From NCBI GenBank assembly GCA_017354065.1, contig JAFMRN010000146.1, forward strand, positions 1 to 6,320: DNA of 6,320 nucleotides, in the 5' to 3' direction. The position numbers and the translations under genes are program-made. The DNA is from Solirubrobacterales bacterium. Its GTDB lineage: Bacteria > Actinomycetota > Thermoleophilia > Solirubrobacterales > Solirubrobacteraceae. Below the pieces are notes generated by a model, which was not told the DNA's origin, made no database searches, and saw only the letters and a program-made list of their open reading frames with translations. Below are positions 1 through 4,571 of this stretch, piece by piece (within the stretch, counting starts at the first letter, position 1; each line of letters opens with the position of its first letter).

Positions 1-691
1 GCGCCGAGCGGCGCGCGGACTGTGCGTCCGCGACGGCTGCCTGGCGGCCGGCAAGCATCTGGCCCATGCCGGCCAGCGCGTTCGCCTCAGTCGCGGCGGC
101 GTCGGTCTGCTGGGTCTGCTGGCCCTGGAGCTTGACCAGGCGCTGCTCCGCCGCGACGGCGGCGTGCTTGGCGGCCTGGGTGACCTTGATCGAATGCTGT
201 TGGGCCTTCTCCGCGGTCTGCAGGAAGCGCACCTGGTTCAGCATGTTGTTGAAGCCGTGGGCGCTGAGCACGACCGAAACCAGGTTCGGCTGCGGGTTCT
301 CGTAGTTGGCGACGATCTGGCTCTCGAGCACCTTCTGATCGCGCTTCAGCGTGCGCTTCAGCTTCTTGACGCGGAGCTTCTCAGCCGCGACCGAGTTCTT
401 CGTCTCCGCCAGCTGCGTGCGGTCGGCCGACAGCTGGGCCTCAACTGCCGATTCGCGCCCCTGGACGACGGAGATCTGCTGGTTGAGGGATGCGATCTCA
501 CCGTTCAGCGCGGTGATGTTGGCGGCCAGGTTGCGCTGGCTGATCTGGTTGGCGGCCAGCGCGGAGTTGAGCTGGGCCAGGCTGGGGCCTTGGCCGTGGG
601 CCATGGACGGGAGCAGCGCGACCAGGAGTGCGCATGCGAGCGTCAGTAGGGCGGCTGCAGACAGGCGTGTGTGTCGTCCAAAACTGGGCAT
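1..691 (-). CDS. Secreted coiled-coil protein, PcsB/murein hydrolase activator-like (N-terminal part)
   Basis: Partial gene: 230 residues are visible and the reading frame continues past the left edge. The N-terminus is a clear Sec signal peptide: a basic start (R6, H7, R10), a hydrophobic stretch at about 11-29, and a likely cleavage site after A31-H32-G33. Residues about 35-110 and 160-230 are long Gln/Ala/Leu-rich heptad helices. The segment at 129-165 (ANYENPQPNLVSVVLSAHGF and the following NNML..VRFLQTAE) matches the turn typical of PcsB-like and EnvC-like coiled coils, which control or carry peptidoglycan hydrolases. The C-terminal domain that would decide the activity (M23, NlpC/P60 or lytic transglycosylase) is not in the window. 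Start chosen at 691 because GGAG sits 8 bases upstream; an in-frame ATG at 712 has no such site. The family call is from motif recognition, so the exact role is inferred. Confidence 0.8.
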   Translation of the reverse strand, partial: MPSFGRHTRLSAAALLTLACALLVALLPSMAHGQGPSLAQLNSALAANQISQRNLAANITALNGEIASLNQQISVVQGRESAVEAQLSADRTQLAETKNSVAAEKLRVKKLKRTLKRDQKVLESQIVANYENPQPNLVSVVLSAHGFNNMLNQVRFLQTAEKAQQHSIKVTQAAKHAAVAAEQRLVKLQGQQTQQTDAAATEANALAGMGQMLAGRQAAVADAQSARRSA

Positions 692-711
692 AAGAGAAAC
701 TCCGTAGCTCA

Positions 712-727
712 TGACCACGCGTGGTCA
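712..727. promoter_or_regulatory. Perfect 16-bp palindrome upstream of the cell-wall gene
   Basis: TGACCACGCGTGGTCA is identical on both strands. It lies about 20 bases upstream of the preferred start codon of the coiled-coil protein (691) and just outside its GGAG ribosome binding site. With no unpaired loop it is better suited to a dimeric repressor or activator than to an RNA hairpin. The regulator is unknown and the operator role is an inference. Confidence 0.45.
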
Positions 728-889
728 GGGCAGCGCAATTAGGCTGTACCCATCCCAAGCGCGGTCCCCGGCGCGATTGCGAAGCGGCACGGTAGCAACG
801 GTTATGTAACGCGTTGGCGTGACCCCCGAAATTCCTGCCTCTTGCAAGGAAAATTGCAAAGTTCGTAACCGGATGTCACCGCCCGAAAT

Positions 890-947
890 GGGTTTTCTCT
901 GAAACCCCGCCGATACTGGGTTTCACCCGCAGTGGCTGGTTTCAGAG
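890..947 (-). repeat. Nested, mutually exclusive inverted repeats
   Basis: On the plus strand CTCTGAAACC (897-906) is the exact inverse of GGTTTCAGAG (938-947). Inside it GAAACCC (901-907) also pairs with GGGTTTC (918-924), and AAACCC (902-907) pairs with GGGTTT (890-895). One segment therefore has three alternative partners. In the minus-strand transcript this lies 30-85 bases after the nucS stop and about 200 bases before the next start codon. It could be a terminator, an attenuator or a protein site; no U-run follows any of the stems. Confidence 0.4.
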
Positions 948-975
948 CGTGCGCGGTGTGTGGCTTATTGTCAAC

Positions 976-1665
976 TCAGTTGAACAGCGTGAGCTCTGGC
1001 TCACGCTCGCCGCGCAGCACCGCCAGATCGACGGTCACACACTCGATCTCACGCTGTTGGGCGAGTACCCGCGCCTGGGGCTTGATCTGCTGGGCAGCCA
1101 GCACCCCGCGGCACGAGCCATACGCCGGGTCTGACCGGATCCGCTCCAGATACCTGCTCAGCTGCTCAACCGCGTCGATACCTGCGACCCGCTTGATCTC
1201 GACGGCCACCCACGCGTCATCGGCGTCGCGGCACATCAGGTCGACTGGGCCGATGTCGGTCGGCCACTCGCGGCGCACCAGTCGCAGGCCCTCACCGCAC
1301 CACTGCGGCGTCTCAGCCAGCAGCTCCTGGAGGTGCGCCTCGACGCCGTCCTTGTTGAGTCCCGTGTCGGCATCGGGGGCCTCCATCTGATGCTCGACAT
1401 CGGAGAGCACCTCATGCAGTGTGATCTCCAGCCGGTCCTCGGTCTTGCCCGCGAACTTCCGCACGACGATCTTGACCGGGTCGTCGTCGGTCTCCTCGAT
1501 CACCGTCTCGGGCGTCATCCAGTTCAGCGGCTTGTAGCCGCCCTGGTCGGCGTGGATCAGCACAGACCCGTCAGACTTGATCATCAGCAGTCTGAGCGCC
1601 TCCGGCAGGACCGTGTCGAGGCGCCCCGAGTAGATCGCTGAGCAGCGGGCGACGATCAGGCGCAT
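976..1665 (-). CDS. nucS: Mismatch-specific endonuclease NucS (EndoMS)
   Basis: NucS/EndoMS cuts both strands at G-T, G-G and T-T mismatches and provides the non-canonical mismatch repair of actinobacteria that lack MutS/MutL. The protein is 229 residues, normal for the family. The N-terminal dimerisation and DNA-binding half opens with the family signature MRLIVARCSAIYSGRL and carries YKPLNWM at 44-50. The C-terminal RecB-like nuclease half has GPVDLMCRD (139-147) and WVAVEIKR (152-159). D142, E156 and K158 have the same spacing (14 and 2) as the catalytic D160/E174/K176 of the Pyrococcus enzyme. The C-terminus ELTLFN resembles the sliding-clamp-binding tail. It follows the TPR gene by 36 bases. 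No Shine-Dalgarno is visible before the ATG; a TAGCTT box ends 6 bases upstream, so leaderless transcription is possible. Confidence 0.95.
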   Translation of the reverse strand: MRLIVARCSAIYSGRLDTVLPEALRLLMIKSDGSVLIHADQGGYKPLNWMTPETVIEETDDDPVKIVVRKFAGKTEDRLEITLHEVLSDVEHQMEAPDADTGLNKDGVEAHLQELLAETPQWCGEGLRLVRREWPTDIGPVDLMCRDADDAWVAVEIKRVAGIDAVEQLSRYLERIRSDPAYGSCRGVLAAQQIKPQARVLAQQREIECVTVDLAVLRGEREPELTLFN

Positions 1666-1671
1666 GTGTTC

Positions 1672-1677
1672 AAGCTA
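1672..1677 (-). promoter_or_regulatory. Possible -10 box for leaderless nucS
   Basis: TAGCTT on the minus strand ends 6 bases before the nucS ATG. The spacing and the likeness to the TAGGCT and TAGCCT boxes before selD and ridA suggest an internal promoter that starts transcription at or next to the ATG. No convincing -35 is seen, so the call is weak. Confidence 0.25.
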
Positions 1678-1701
1678 GCCGCCGGCGAGGACGTATGTGC
1701 C

Positions 1702-2193
1702 CTAGTCGCGCTGGCGCAGTTCCCGCGCGTACTCGCTGACCGAGCGTCGGTACTGGGGCAGGCCGGTCCCGAGGGCCGCGCTGAGCTCGCCGACTGCGCG
1801 GACGGGTGCGCCCGCGTCGACGAGCGCAAACGCCAGAAACACCGTCACGGCGTCATCCAGGACGTCGGAGGTGCGTTCCCGTTCTCTTTCAAGGTGGGCG
1901 ACCGCCTCTGTGGCGCGCCCCAGATTCCTTAGGGTGCTCGCGTACTGAATGGTCAGCGAACGGCGTATGGCCTCTGGAGGTCCCACGGCGAAAACGCGCT
2001 CGTAGGTCGTCGCGGCCCGGGCTTCATCCCCGGTGCTGTCATACGCGCCCGCGAGTTCAAACAGGGCGATGGCGTCATCCTCGGGCCGCTCGCTTACCAG
2101 CGCGCGCATGCGCGAGACAAAAACGTCGGGCTCCAGGGAGTCGAACTCGTCCCACAGCGCCTGAACGCGCGAGGTCCAGTCATCAGCGGACAC
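1702..2193 (-). CDS. Small tetratricopeptide repeat protein (TPR_5-like)
   Basis: A 163-residue soluble protein starting at GTG 2193. It has about three TPR-like helical hairpins: residues 42-69 (ALFELAGAYDSTGDEARAAT and the following YERVFAVG), 79-107 (STLRNLGRATEAVAHLE) and 116-141 (FLAFALVDAGAPVRAVGEL). The text ELAGAYDSTG..DEA...Y...F..G and STLRNLGR.TEA is typical of the small TPR_5 family. These are scaffold proteins with no known enzyme activity; the partner is unknown. The reading frame stays open for 46 more codons upstream, but that part runs across ridA in another frame. GTG 2193 is preferred because GAGG lies 9 bases upstream and the homology begins there. It overlaps the ridA end by 11 bases, implying translational coupling. 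Confidence 0.8.
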   Translation of the reverse strand: MSADDWTSRVQALWDEFDSLEPDVFVSRMRALVSERPEDDAIALFELAGAYDSTGDEARAATTYERVFAVGPPEAIRRSLTIQYASTLRNLGRATEAVAHLERERERTSDVLDDAVTVFLAFALVDAGAPVRAVGELSAALGTGLPQYRRSVSEYARELRQRD

Positions 2194-2542
2194 GTGCGAT
2201 CGCCTCGATCTCGACCAGCTGACCTGGATAGCCGAGGAACGCGACCCCAAGCAGAGTGCTGGGGGCGCGCCCAAGAAGCGGAGCGACCACGTCCCAGACG
2301 CGGACCAGATCATTCCGCTCCTGGGCCGCAACGAACACGGTCGTCTTCAACAGCGACTCGGCGCCAACCGAATGCTGGTGGAGTGCCGCGAGCAGGTTCT
2401 CGGCGGTGTGCTTCGCCTGGGCCTCGTAGTCGCCCGGGTTGACGACCGCACCGTGGTCATCCAGCGGGCAAGCTCCGGCGGTAAAGACGAGCCCGTGGGC
2501 GACAGCCGAGTATTCGTACGGGACGCCTGGATAGAGGGACAC
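2183..2542 (-). CDS. RidA/YjgF/YER057c-family protein lacking the catalytic arginine
   Basis: A 119-residue protein, about the usual length for the Rid family of small trimeric barrels. Recognisable parts are GLVFTAGACPLDDHGAVV (17-34), the helix EAQAKHTAENLLAALHQHSV (40-59), LLKTTVFVA (64-72) and the family's C-terminal strand LVEIEAIARV (109-118). True RidA deaminates reactive enamine/imine intermediates from PLP enzymes and needs an Arg in the PARS block. Here the matching block reads RAPSTLL (92-98), with Ser where that Arg would fall, so imine deaminase activity is doubtful and one of the Arg-less Rid subgroups is more likely. The start is GTG 2542: no other in-frame start lies close upstream and there is no Shine-Dalgarno, but TAGCCT ends 7 bases before it, which fits a leaderless message. 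It is first in a probable ridA-TPR-nucS operon. Confidence 0.85.
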   Translation of the reverse strand: MSLYPGVPYEYSAVAHGLVFTAGACPLDDHGAVVNPGDYEAQAKHTAENLLAALHQHSVGAESLLKTTVFVAAQERNDLVRVWDVVAPLLGRAPSTLLGVAFLGYPGQLVEIEAIARVR

Positions 2543-2549
2543 CCGTGTG

Positions 2550-2555
2550 AGGCTA
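2550..2555 (-). promoter_or_regulatory. Possible -10 box for leaderless ridA-family operon
   Basis: TAGCCT on the minus strand ends 7 bases before the GTG at 2542, the same distance as the TAGGCT box before selD. That places the transcription start at the start codon. The -35 region is not recognisable, so support rests on position and on the repeated pattern in this window. Confidence 0.35.
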
Positions 2556-2568
2556 CTGGCGAGCGTCG

Positions 2569-2598
2569 TTGACGGCCCGGGTAGGCTCCGCGTAAGGC
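2569..2598 (+). promoter_or_regulatory. Promoter for the small membrane protein and GNAT gene
   Basis: TTGACG (2569-2574) and TAAGGC (2593-2598) are separated by 18 bases, a good vegetative promoter layout. An alternative -10, TAGGCT at 2582-2587, lies inside the spacer. Either would give a leader of roughly 40-55 bases before the ATG at 2648. The region is shared with the divergent ridA promoter. Confidence 0.4.
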
Positions 2599-2647
2599 TC
2601 GCGGGGGTCAGCGAGTTGTCGAGGGAGACCAAAACACGGAGGTCAGG

Positions 2648-2869
2648 ATGACCCTGGAACAACGCAGGATGGCGCGCAACGCGATCCCACCGTTTTGGGC
2701 GCTGGTGCTTGTGGTCGGTCTGCTGGTCCATCAGTTCGTGCCGGTGTTGATCGGCGCGTCTGTGGTCGCCGGCCTGCTCTACAGCCTGATCGCACGCAGC
2801 GCGGCCGCTGAGGGTGGCGGACGTCAGCGGAATCGGAACCGTAGCCGCGACCGTGATCGCGGTGCTTGA
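2648..2869 (+). CDS. Small two-helix membrane protein of unknown function
   Basis: A 73-residue protein with a good ribosome binding site (GGAGG at 2638-2642, 5 bases before the ATG). A short basic N-terminus (MTLEQRRMARN) is followed by two hydrophobic segments, about 12-31 and 32-52, with only HQFVP as a turn, so a membrane hairpin is likely. The tail from about 55 is rich in Gly, Arg, Asn and Asp and ends in alternating R-D pairs (SRDRDRGA). By the positive-inside rule both ends should be cytoplasmic. No family is recognised. The stop codon overlaps the presumed GNAT start by 8 bases, so the two are probably translated together. Confidence 0.75.
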   Translation: MTLEQRRMARNAIPPFWALVLVVGLLVHQFVPVLIGASVVAGLLYSLIARSAAAEGGGRQRNRNRSRDRDRGA

Positions 2870-3350
2870 GCCCGCCCAGCTGAGAACCGCGCGCCTGATC
2901 CTCGAGCCCGTCCCGCTCGACACTGCGCGCCGGGTTGTGGCCGGCGACCTGTCCGGTCTCAAACGCGGGGAGGGGTGGCCGCACGCGGATACGCGCTCGG
3001 GCCTGCGGATGGCGTTGCGCGGCGGTCACACGCCGGGCTGGTTCGTATTCCGTGATGGGCTGGTGATCGGCGACTGTGGGGTTCACGGGGAGCCGCAGGA
3101 CGGCGTGGTCGAGCTCGGCTTCGGGCTCGCGGAGCCATACCGCGGGCAGGGTTATGGGAGTGAGCTGGTCGCGGCGCTGGTCGGCTGGCTGTCGGCCCAG
3201 CCGGCGGTCACCACCGTCGCCGGGCGCGCGCGTAGAGACAACATCGCCTCTCACCGGGTGATGGAGCGCGCCGGGATGGCGAGGGTCGGGTCGGATGGCG
3301 ACTACGTCAGGTTCGAGCGGTGTCGAATTGCACAAAGCGCTGGGCCTTGA
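2862..3350 (+). CDS. GNAT-family N-acetyltransferase
   Basis: A 162-residue protein of the GNAT fold, which transfers an acetyl group from acetyl-CoA to an amine; the substrate cannot be told. It begins with LRTARLILEPV (7-17), the usual first strand of RimJ/RimL-like members. The middle has GLVIGDCGVHG (66-76) and VELGFGLAEPYRGQGYGSEL (83-102), where R94-G-Q-G-Y-G99 is the acetyl-CoA pyrophosphate loop. The tail has ARRDNIASHRVMERAGM (123-139), the common N...S..V.E..G pattern. The start is uncertain: GTG 2862 fits the homology and the 8-base overlap with the upstream gene, while GTG 2853 and 2814 are also in frame. No Shine-Dalgarno is evident, so coupling to the upstream stop codon is likely. 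Confidence 0.9.
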   Translation: MLEPAQLRTARLILEPVPLDTARRVVAGDLSGLKRGEGWPHADTRSGLRMALRGGHTPGWFVFRDGLVIGDCGVHGEPQDGVVELGFGLAEPYRGQGYGSELVAALVGWLSAQPAVTTVAGRARRDNIASHRVMERAGMARVGSDGDYVRFERCRIAQSAGP

Positions 3351-3422
3351 CGAGCTTTGTGCTCAGATGCACGAAAATCGTGCTTAATCGATCCAAGCGC
3401 CGACGCGCGAACCGCTTTGTGC
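3330..3422. repeat. Cluster of GCACRAA / TTYGTGC half-sites upstream of selD
   Basis: Five related 7-mers occur in 93 bases: GCACAAA (3330-3336), TTTGTGC (3356-3362), GCACGAA (3369-3375), ATCGTGC (3377-3383) and TTTGTGC (3416-3422). The outer pair extends to a perfect 11-bp inverted repeat, TGCACAAAGCG (3329-3339) with CGCTTTGTGCA (3413-3423). The middle pair forms GCACGA-AAA-TCGTGC (3369-3383). The cluster starts within the last codons of the GNAT gene and ends over the proposed selD -35. It looks like an operator array, but the binding protein is unknown. Confidence 0.45.
3369..3383 (+). terminator. Small hairpin after the GNAT gene (weak terminator or operator)
   Basis: GCACGAAAATCGTGC has 6-bp arms around an AAA centre, 19 bases after the GNAT stop, and is followed by TTAAT. 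The stem is short and the T-run poor, so as a terminator it would be weak. Its sequence relation to the neighbouring half-sites makes an operator equally likely. Confidence 0.25.
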
Positions 3423-3446
3423 ATTCAAGCACCGCAGGGGTAGGCT
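3417..3446 (+). promoter_or_regulatory. Promoter of the selD-selC-selB-selA operon, probably leaderless
   Basis: TTGTGC (3417-3422), 18 bases, then TAGGCT (3441-3446), with the selD ATG 7 bases further on. That spacing puts the transcription start at or next to the ATG. The GAGGGG that touches the ATG is too close to act as a normal ribosome binding site. The -35 lies inside the last TTTGTGC half-site, so a protein bound there would compete with RNA polymerase. Confidence 0.45.
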
Positions 3447-3453
3447 TGAGGGG

Positions 3454-4470
3454 ATGGCCGCAGTCGAGGCTCGGATTCCGCTTACCTCGCTTTCCAGTGG
3501 TGCTGGTTGTGGGTGCAAGCTGGCCGCCGCGGACCTGCTGCCGGTAGTCGGCGGGCTGCCGGCCCCGACCGATCCAAAGCTGCTGGTCTCCTCCACCACC
3601 GGTGACGACGCGGCCGTGTACGAGCTCAGTGACGAGCTGGCGTTGGTGCAGACGATCGACTTCTTCACGCCGCTGGTTGACGACCCGTACGACTTCGGCC
3701 GGATTGCGGCAGCCAACGCGCTCTCAGACGTGTACGCGATGGGTGGCCGGCCGATCACGGCGATGAACGTGGTCGCCTTTCCGCTCGAGCAGCTGGGCAG
3801 CGAAGTGCTGGCGGCGATCCTGCGCGGCGGCCTGGACGTGGTCACCGGCGCGGGCGCCTCAGTTGTCGGCGGCCACTCAATCAAGGATGACGAGCCGAAG
3901 TACGGCATGGCCGTGACCGGCACGGTCGACCCACGCCGGATCGTCTCCAACGCCGGCGGGCGCGCGGGTGACCTGCTGGTCCTGACCAAGCCGCTGGGAG
4001 TCGGCGCGATCGTCACCGCGGCCAAGCGCGGACGCGCCCGGGCGGACCTGGTCGCTGACGCCGTCGCGGTGATGGTCGAGCTGAACGCGGAGGCGTCCGC
4101 AGCGGCGCTGGCCGCCGGCGTGCACGCGATGACCGACGTCACCGGGTTCGGGCTGCTCGGCCACCTCCACAACCTCGCGCGTGAGAGCGGGCTGGCCGCC
4201 GAACTGGACGCCGCCGCGGTGCCCGCGATCCCCGGCACCGAGGCTCTCCTCGCAGATGACGGCGCGGTCTCCGGCGGCAGCGCGCGCAACGCCGAGTGGG
4301 CACAGACCTTCGCGAGCATCGACGCAGACGTGCCGGCCTGGCGCGCGCGCCTGATCTCAGACGCCACGACCTCCGGCGGCCTGCTGGCGGCGATGCCTGG
4401 CGCTTTTCCCGGCGGCACCGTGGTCGGCCGGCTCGTCCCGGGTGCACCCGGCACAATCAGGGTGCGGTGA
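3454..4470 (+). CDS. selD: Selenide, water dikinase (selenophosphate synthetase)
   Basis: SelD turns selenide and ATP into selenophosphate, AMP and phosphate, the selenium donor for selenocysteine (and selenouridine). The protein has 338 residues, close to the 347 of E. coli. SSGAGCGCK (14-22) holds C19, which aligns with catalytic Cys17 of E. coli, and K22, which aligns with Lys20; this is a Cys form, not a selenoprotein. Metal and ATP residues are present: D51 in TTGDDAAVY, D69 in TIDFF, D92 in ALSDVYAMGG and D228 in MTDVTGFGLLGHL. GGHSIKDDEPKYGMAVTG (139-156), LTKPLG (177-182) and TTSGGLL (305-311) are further family blocks. ATG 3454 matches the family's N-terminus; no other in-frame start precedes the catalytic loop. 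It ends in TGA 5 bases before tRNA-Sec and is first in the cassette. Confidence 0.97.
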   Translation: MAAVEARIPLTSLSSGAGCGCKLAAADLLPVVGGLPAPTDPKLLVSSTTGDDAAVYELSDELALVQTIDFFTPLVDDPYDFGRIAAANALSDVYAMGGRPITAMNVVAFPLEQLGSEVLAAILRGGLDVVTGAGASVVGGHSIKDDEPKYGMAVTGTVDPRRIVSNAGGRAGDLLVLTKPLGVGAIVTAAKRGRARADLVADAVAVMVELNAEASAAALAAGVHAMTDVTGFGLLGHLHNLARESGLAAELDAAAVPAIPGTEALLADDGAVSGGSARNAEWAQTFASIDADVPAWRARLISDATTSGGLLAAMPGAFPGGTVVGRLVPGAPGTIRVR

Positions 4471-4475
4471 AACGT

Positions 4476-4567
4476 GGAGTGGCCCGGGGCCGGTGCCCCG
4501 AACGGCCTTCAAAGCCGTTGGCGGCGCCTAAACGGCGCTGGGAAGGTTCGACTCCTTCGCCGCTCCG
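4476..4567 (+). tRNA. selC: tRNA-Sec (anticodon UCA)
   Basis: This 92-base gene folds as a bacterial selenocysteine tRNA that reads UGA. The acceptor stem has 8 bp: GGAGTGGC (4476-4483) with GCCGCTCC (4559-4566), including one T-G pair, then discriminator G4567. The D stem is 6 bp, CGGGGC (4485-4490) with GCCCCG (4495-4500), around CGGT. The anticodon stem AACGGC/GCCGTT (4501-4506, 4514-4519) carries loop CTTCAAA with TCA at 4509-4511. The long variable arm (4520-4541) has a 7-bp stem with one wobble around TAAAC. The T arm is GAAGG/CCTTC (4542-4546, 4554-4558) around TTCGACT. The 8+5 acceptor/T layout and 6-bp D stem are diagnostic. CCA is not encoded. With a 6-bp D stem only one base (C4484) links it to the acceptor stem, where E. 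coli has two. Confidence 0.97.
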
Positions 4568-4571
4568 TGCC

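Larger units (their letters stand above)
692..975. other. Intergenic region between nucS and the cell-wall gene
   Basis: These 284 bases hold no convincing gene. Both flanking genes are read on the minus strand, so this is the 3' side of nucS and the 5' region of the coiled-coil protein. It holds the 16-bp palindrome (712-727), two copies of TTGCAA in tandem (842-847 and 854-859), a GTTA/TAAC dyad (801-810), and nested GAAACCC/GGGTTTC repeats (890-947). A 6-bp dyad TCAACT-c-AGTTGA (971-983) overlaps the nucS stop codon. No confident -35/-10 pair for the cell-wall gene could be picked out. The conserved blocks of a ydaO-type c-di-AMP riboswitch, common before actinobacterial wall genes, were looked for and not seen. 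Confidence 0.6.

Noticed and set aside
692..975. ydaO-type c-di-AMP riboswitch before the cell-wall gene
   Set aside because: The conserved blocks expected on the minus strand were not found; only the general setting suggested it.
2194..2331. Upstream 46-codon extension of the TPR protein
   Set aside because: It lies inside ridA in a different frame, lacks TPR-like sequence, and a GTG with a good ribosome binding site exists at 2193.
2543..2962. N-terminal extension of the RidA-family protein to 259 residues
   Set aside because: It would run through the divergent promoter and the opposite-strand small membrane gene, and Rid proteins are about 120-130 residues long.
3508..3519. SelD as a selenoprotein
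   Set aside because: The catalytic position is encoded as Cys (C19 in GAGCGCK), with no in-frame TGA there.
3384..4454. Long open frame of 356 codons on the minus strand opposite selD
   Set aside because: The product is low-complexity (Ala, Ser, Pro, Thr) with no motif; it is a codon-bias shadow of selD, whose identity is certain.
4296..4571. Upstream extension of the selB reading frame giving a 574-residue protein
   Set aside because: The added 92 residues would be translated from the end of selD in another frame and from the tRNA-Sec itself, and SelB homology starts at ATG 4572.
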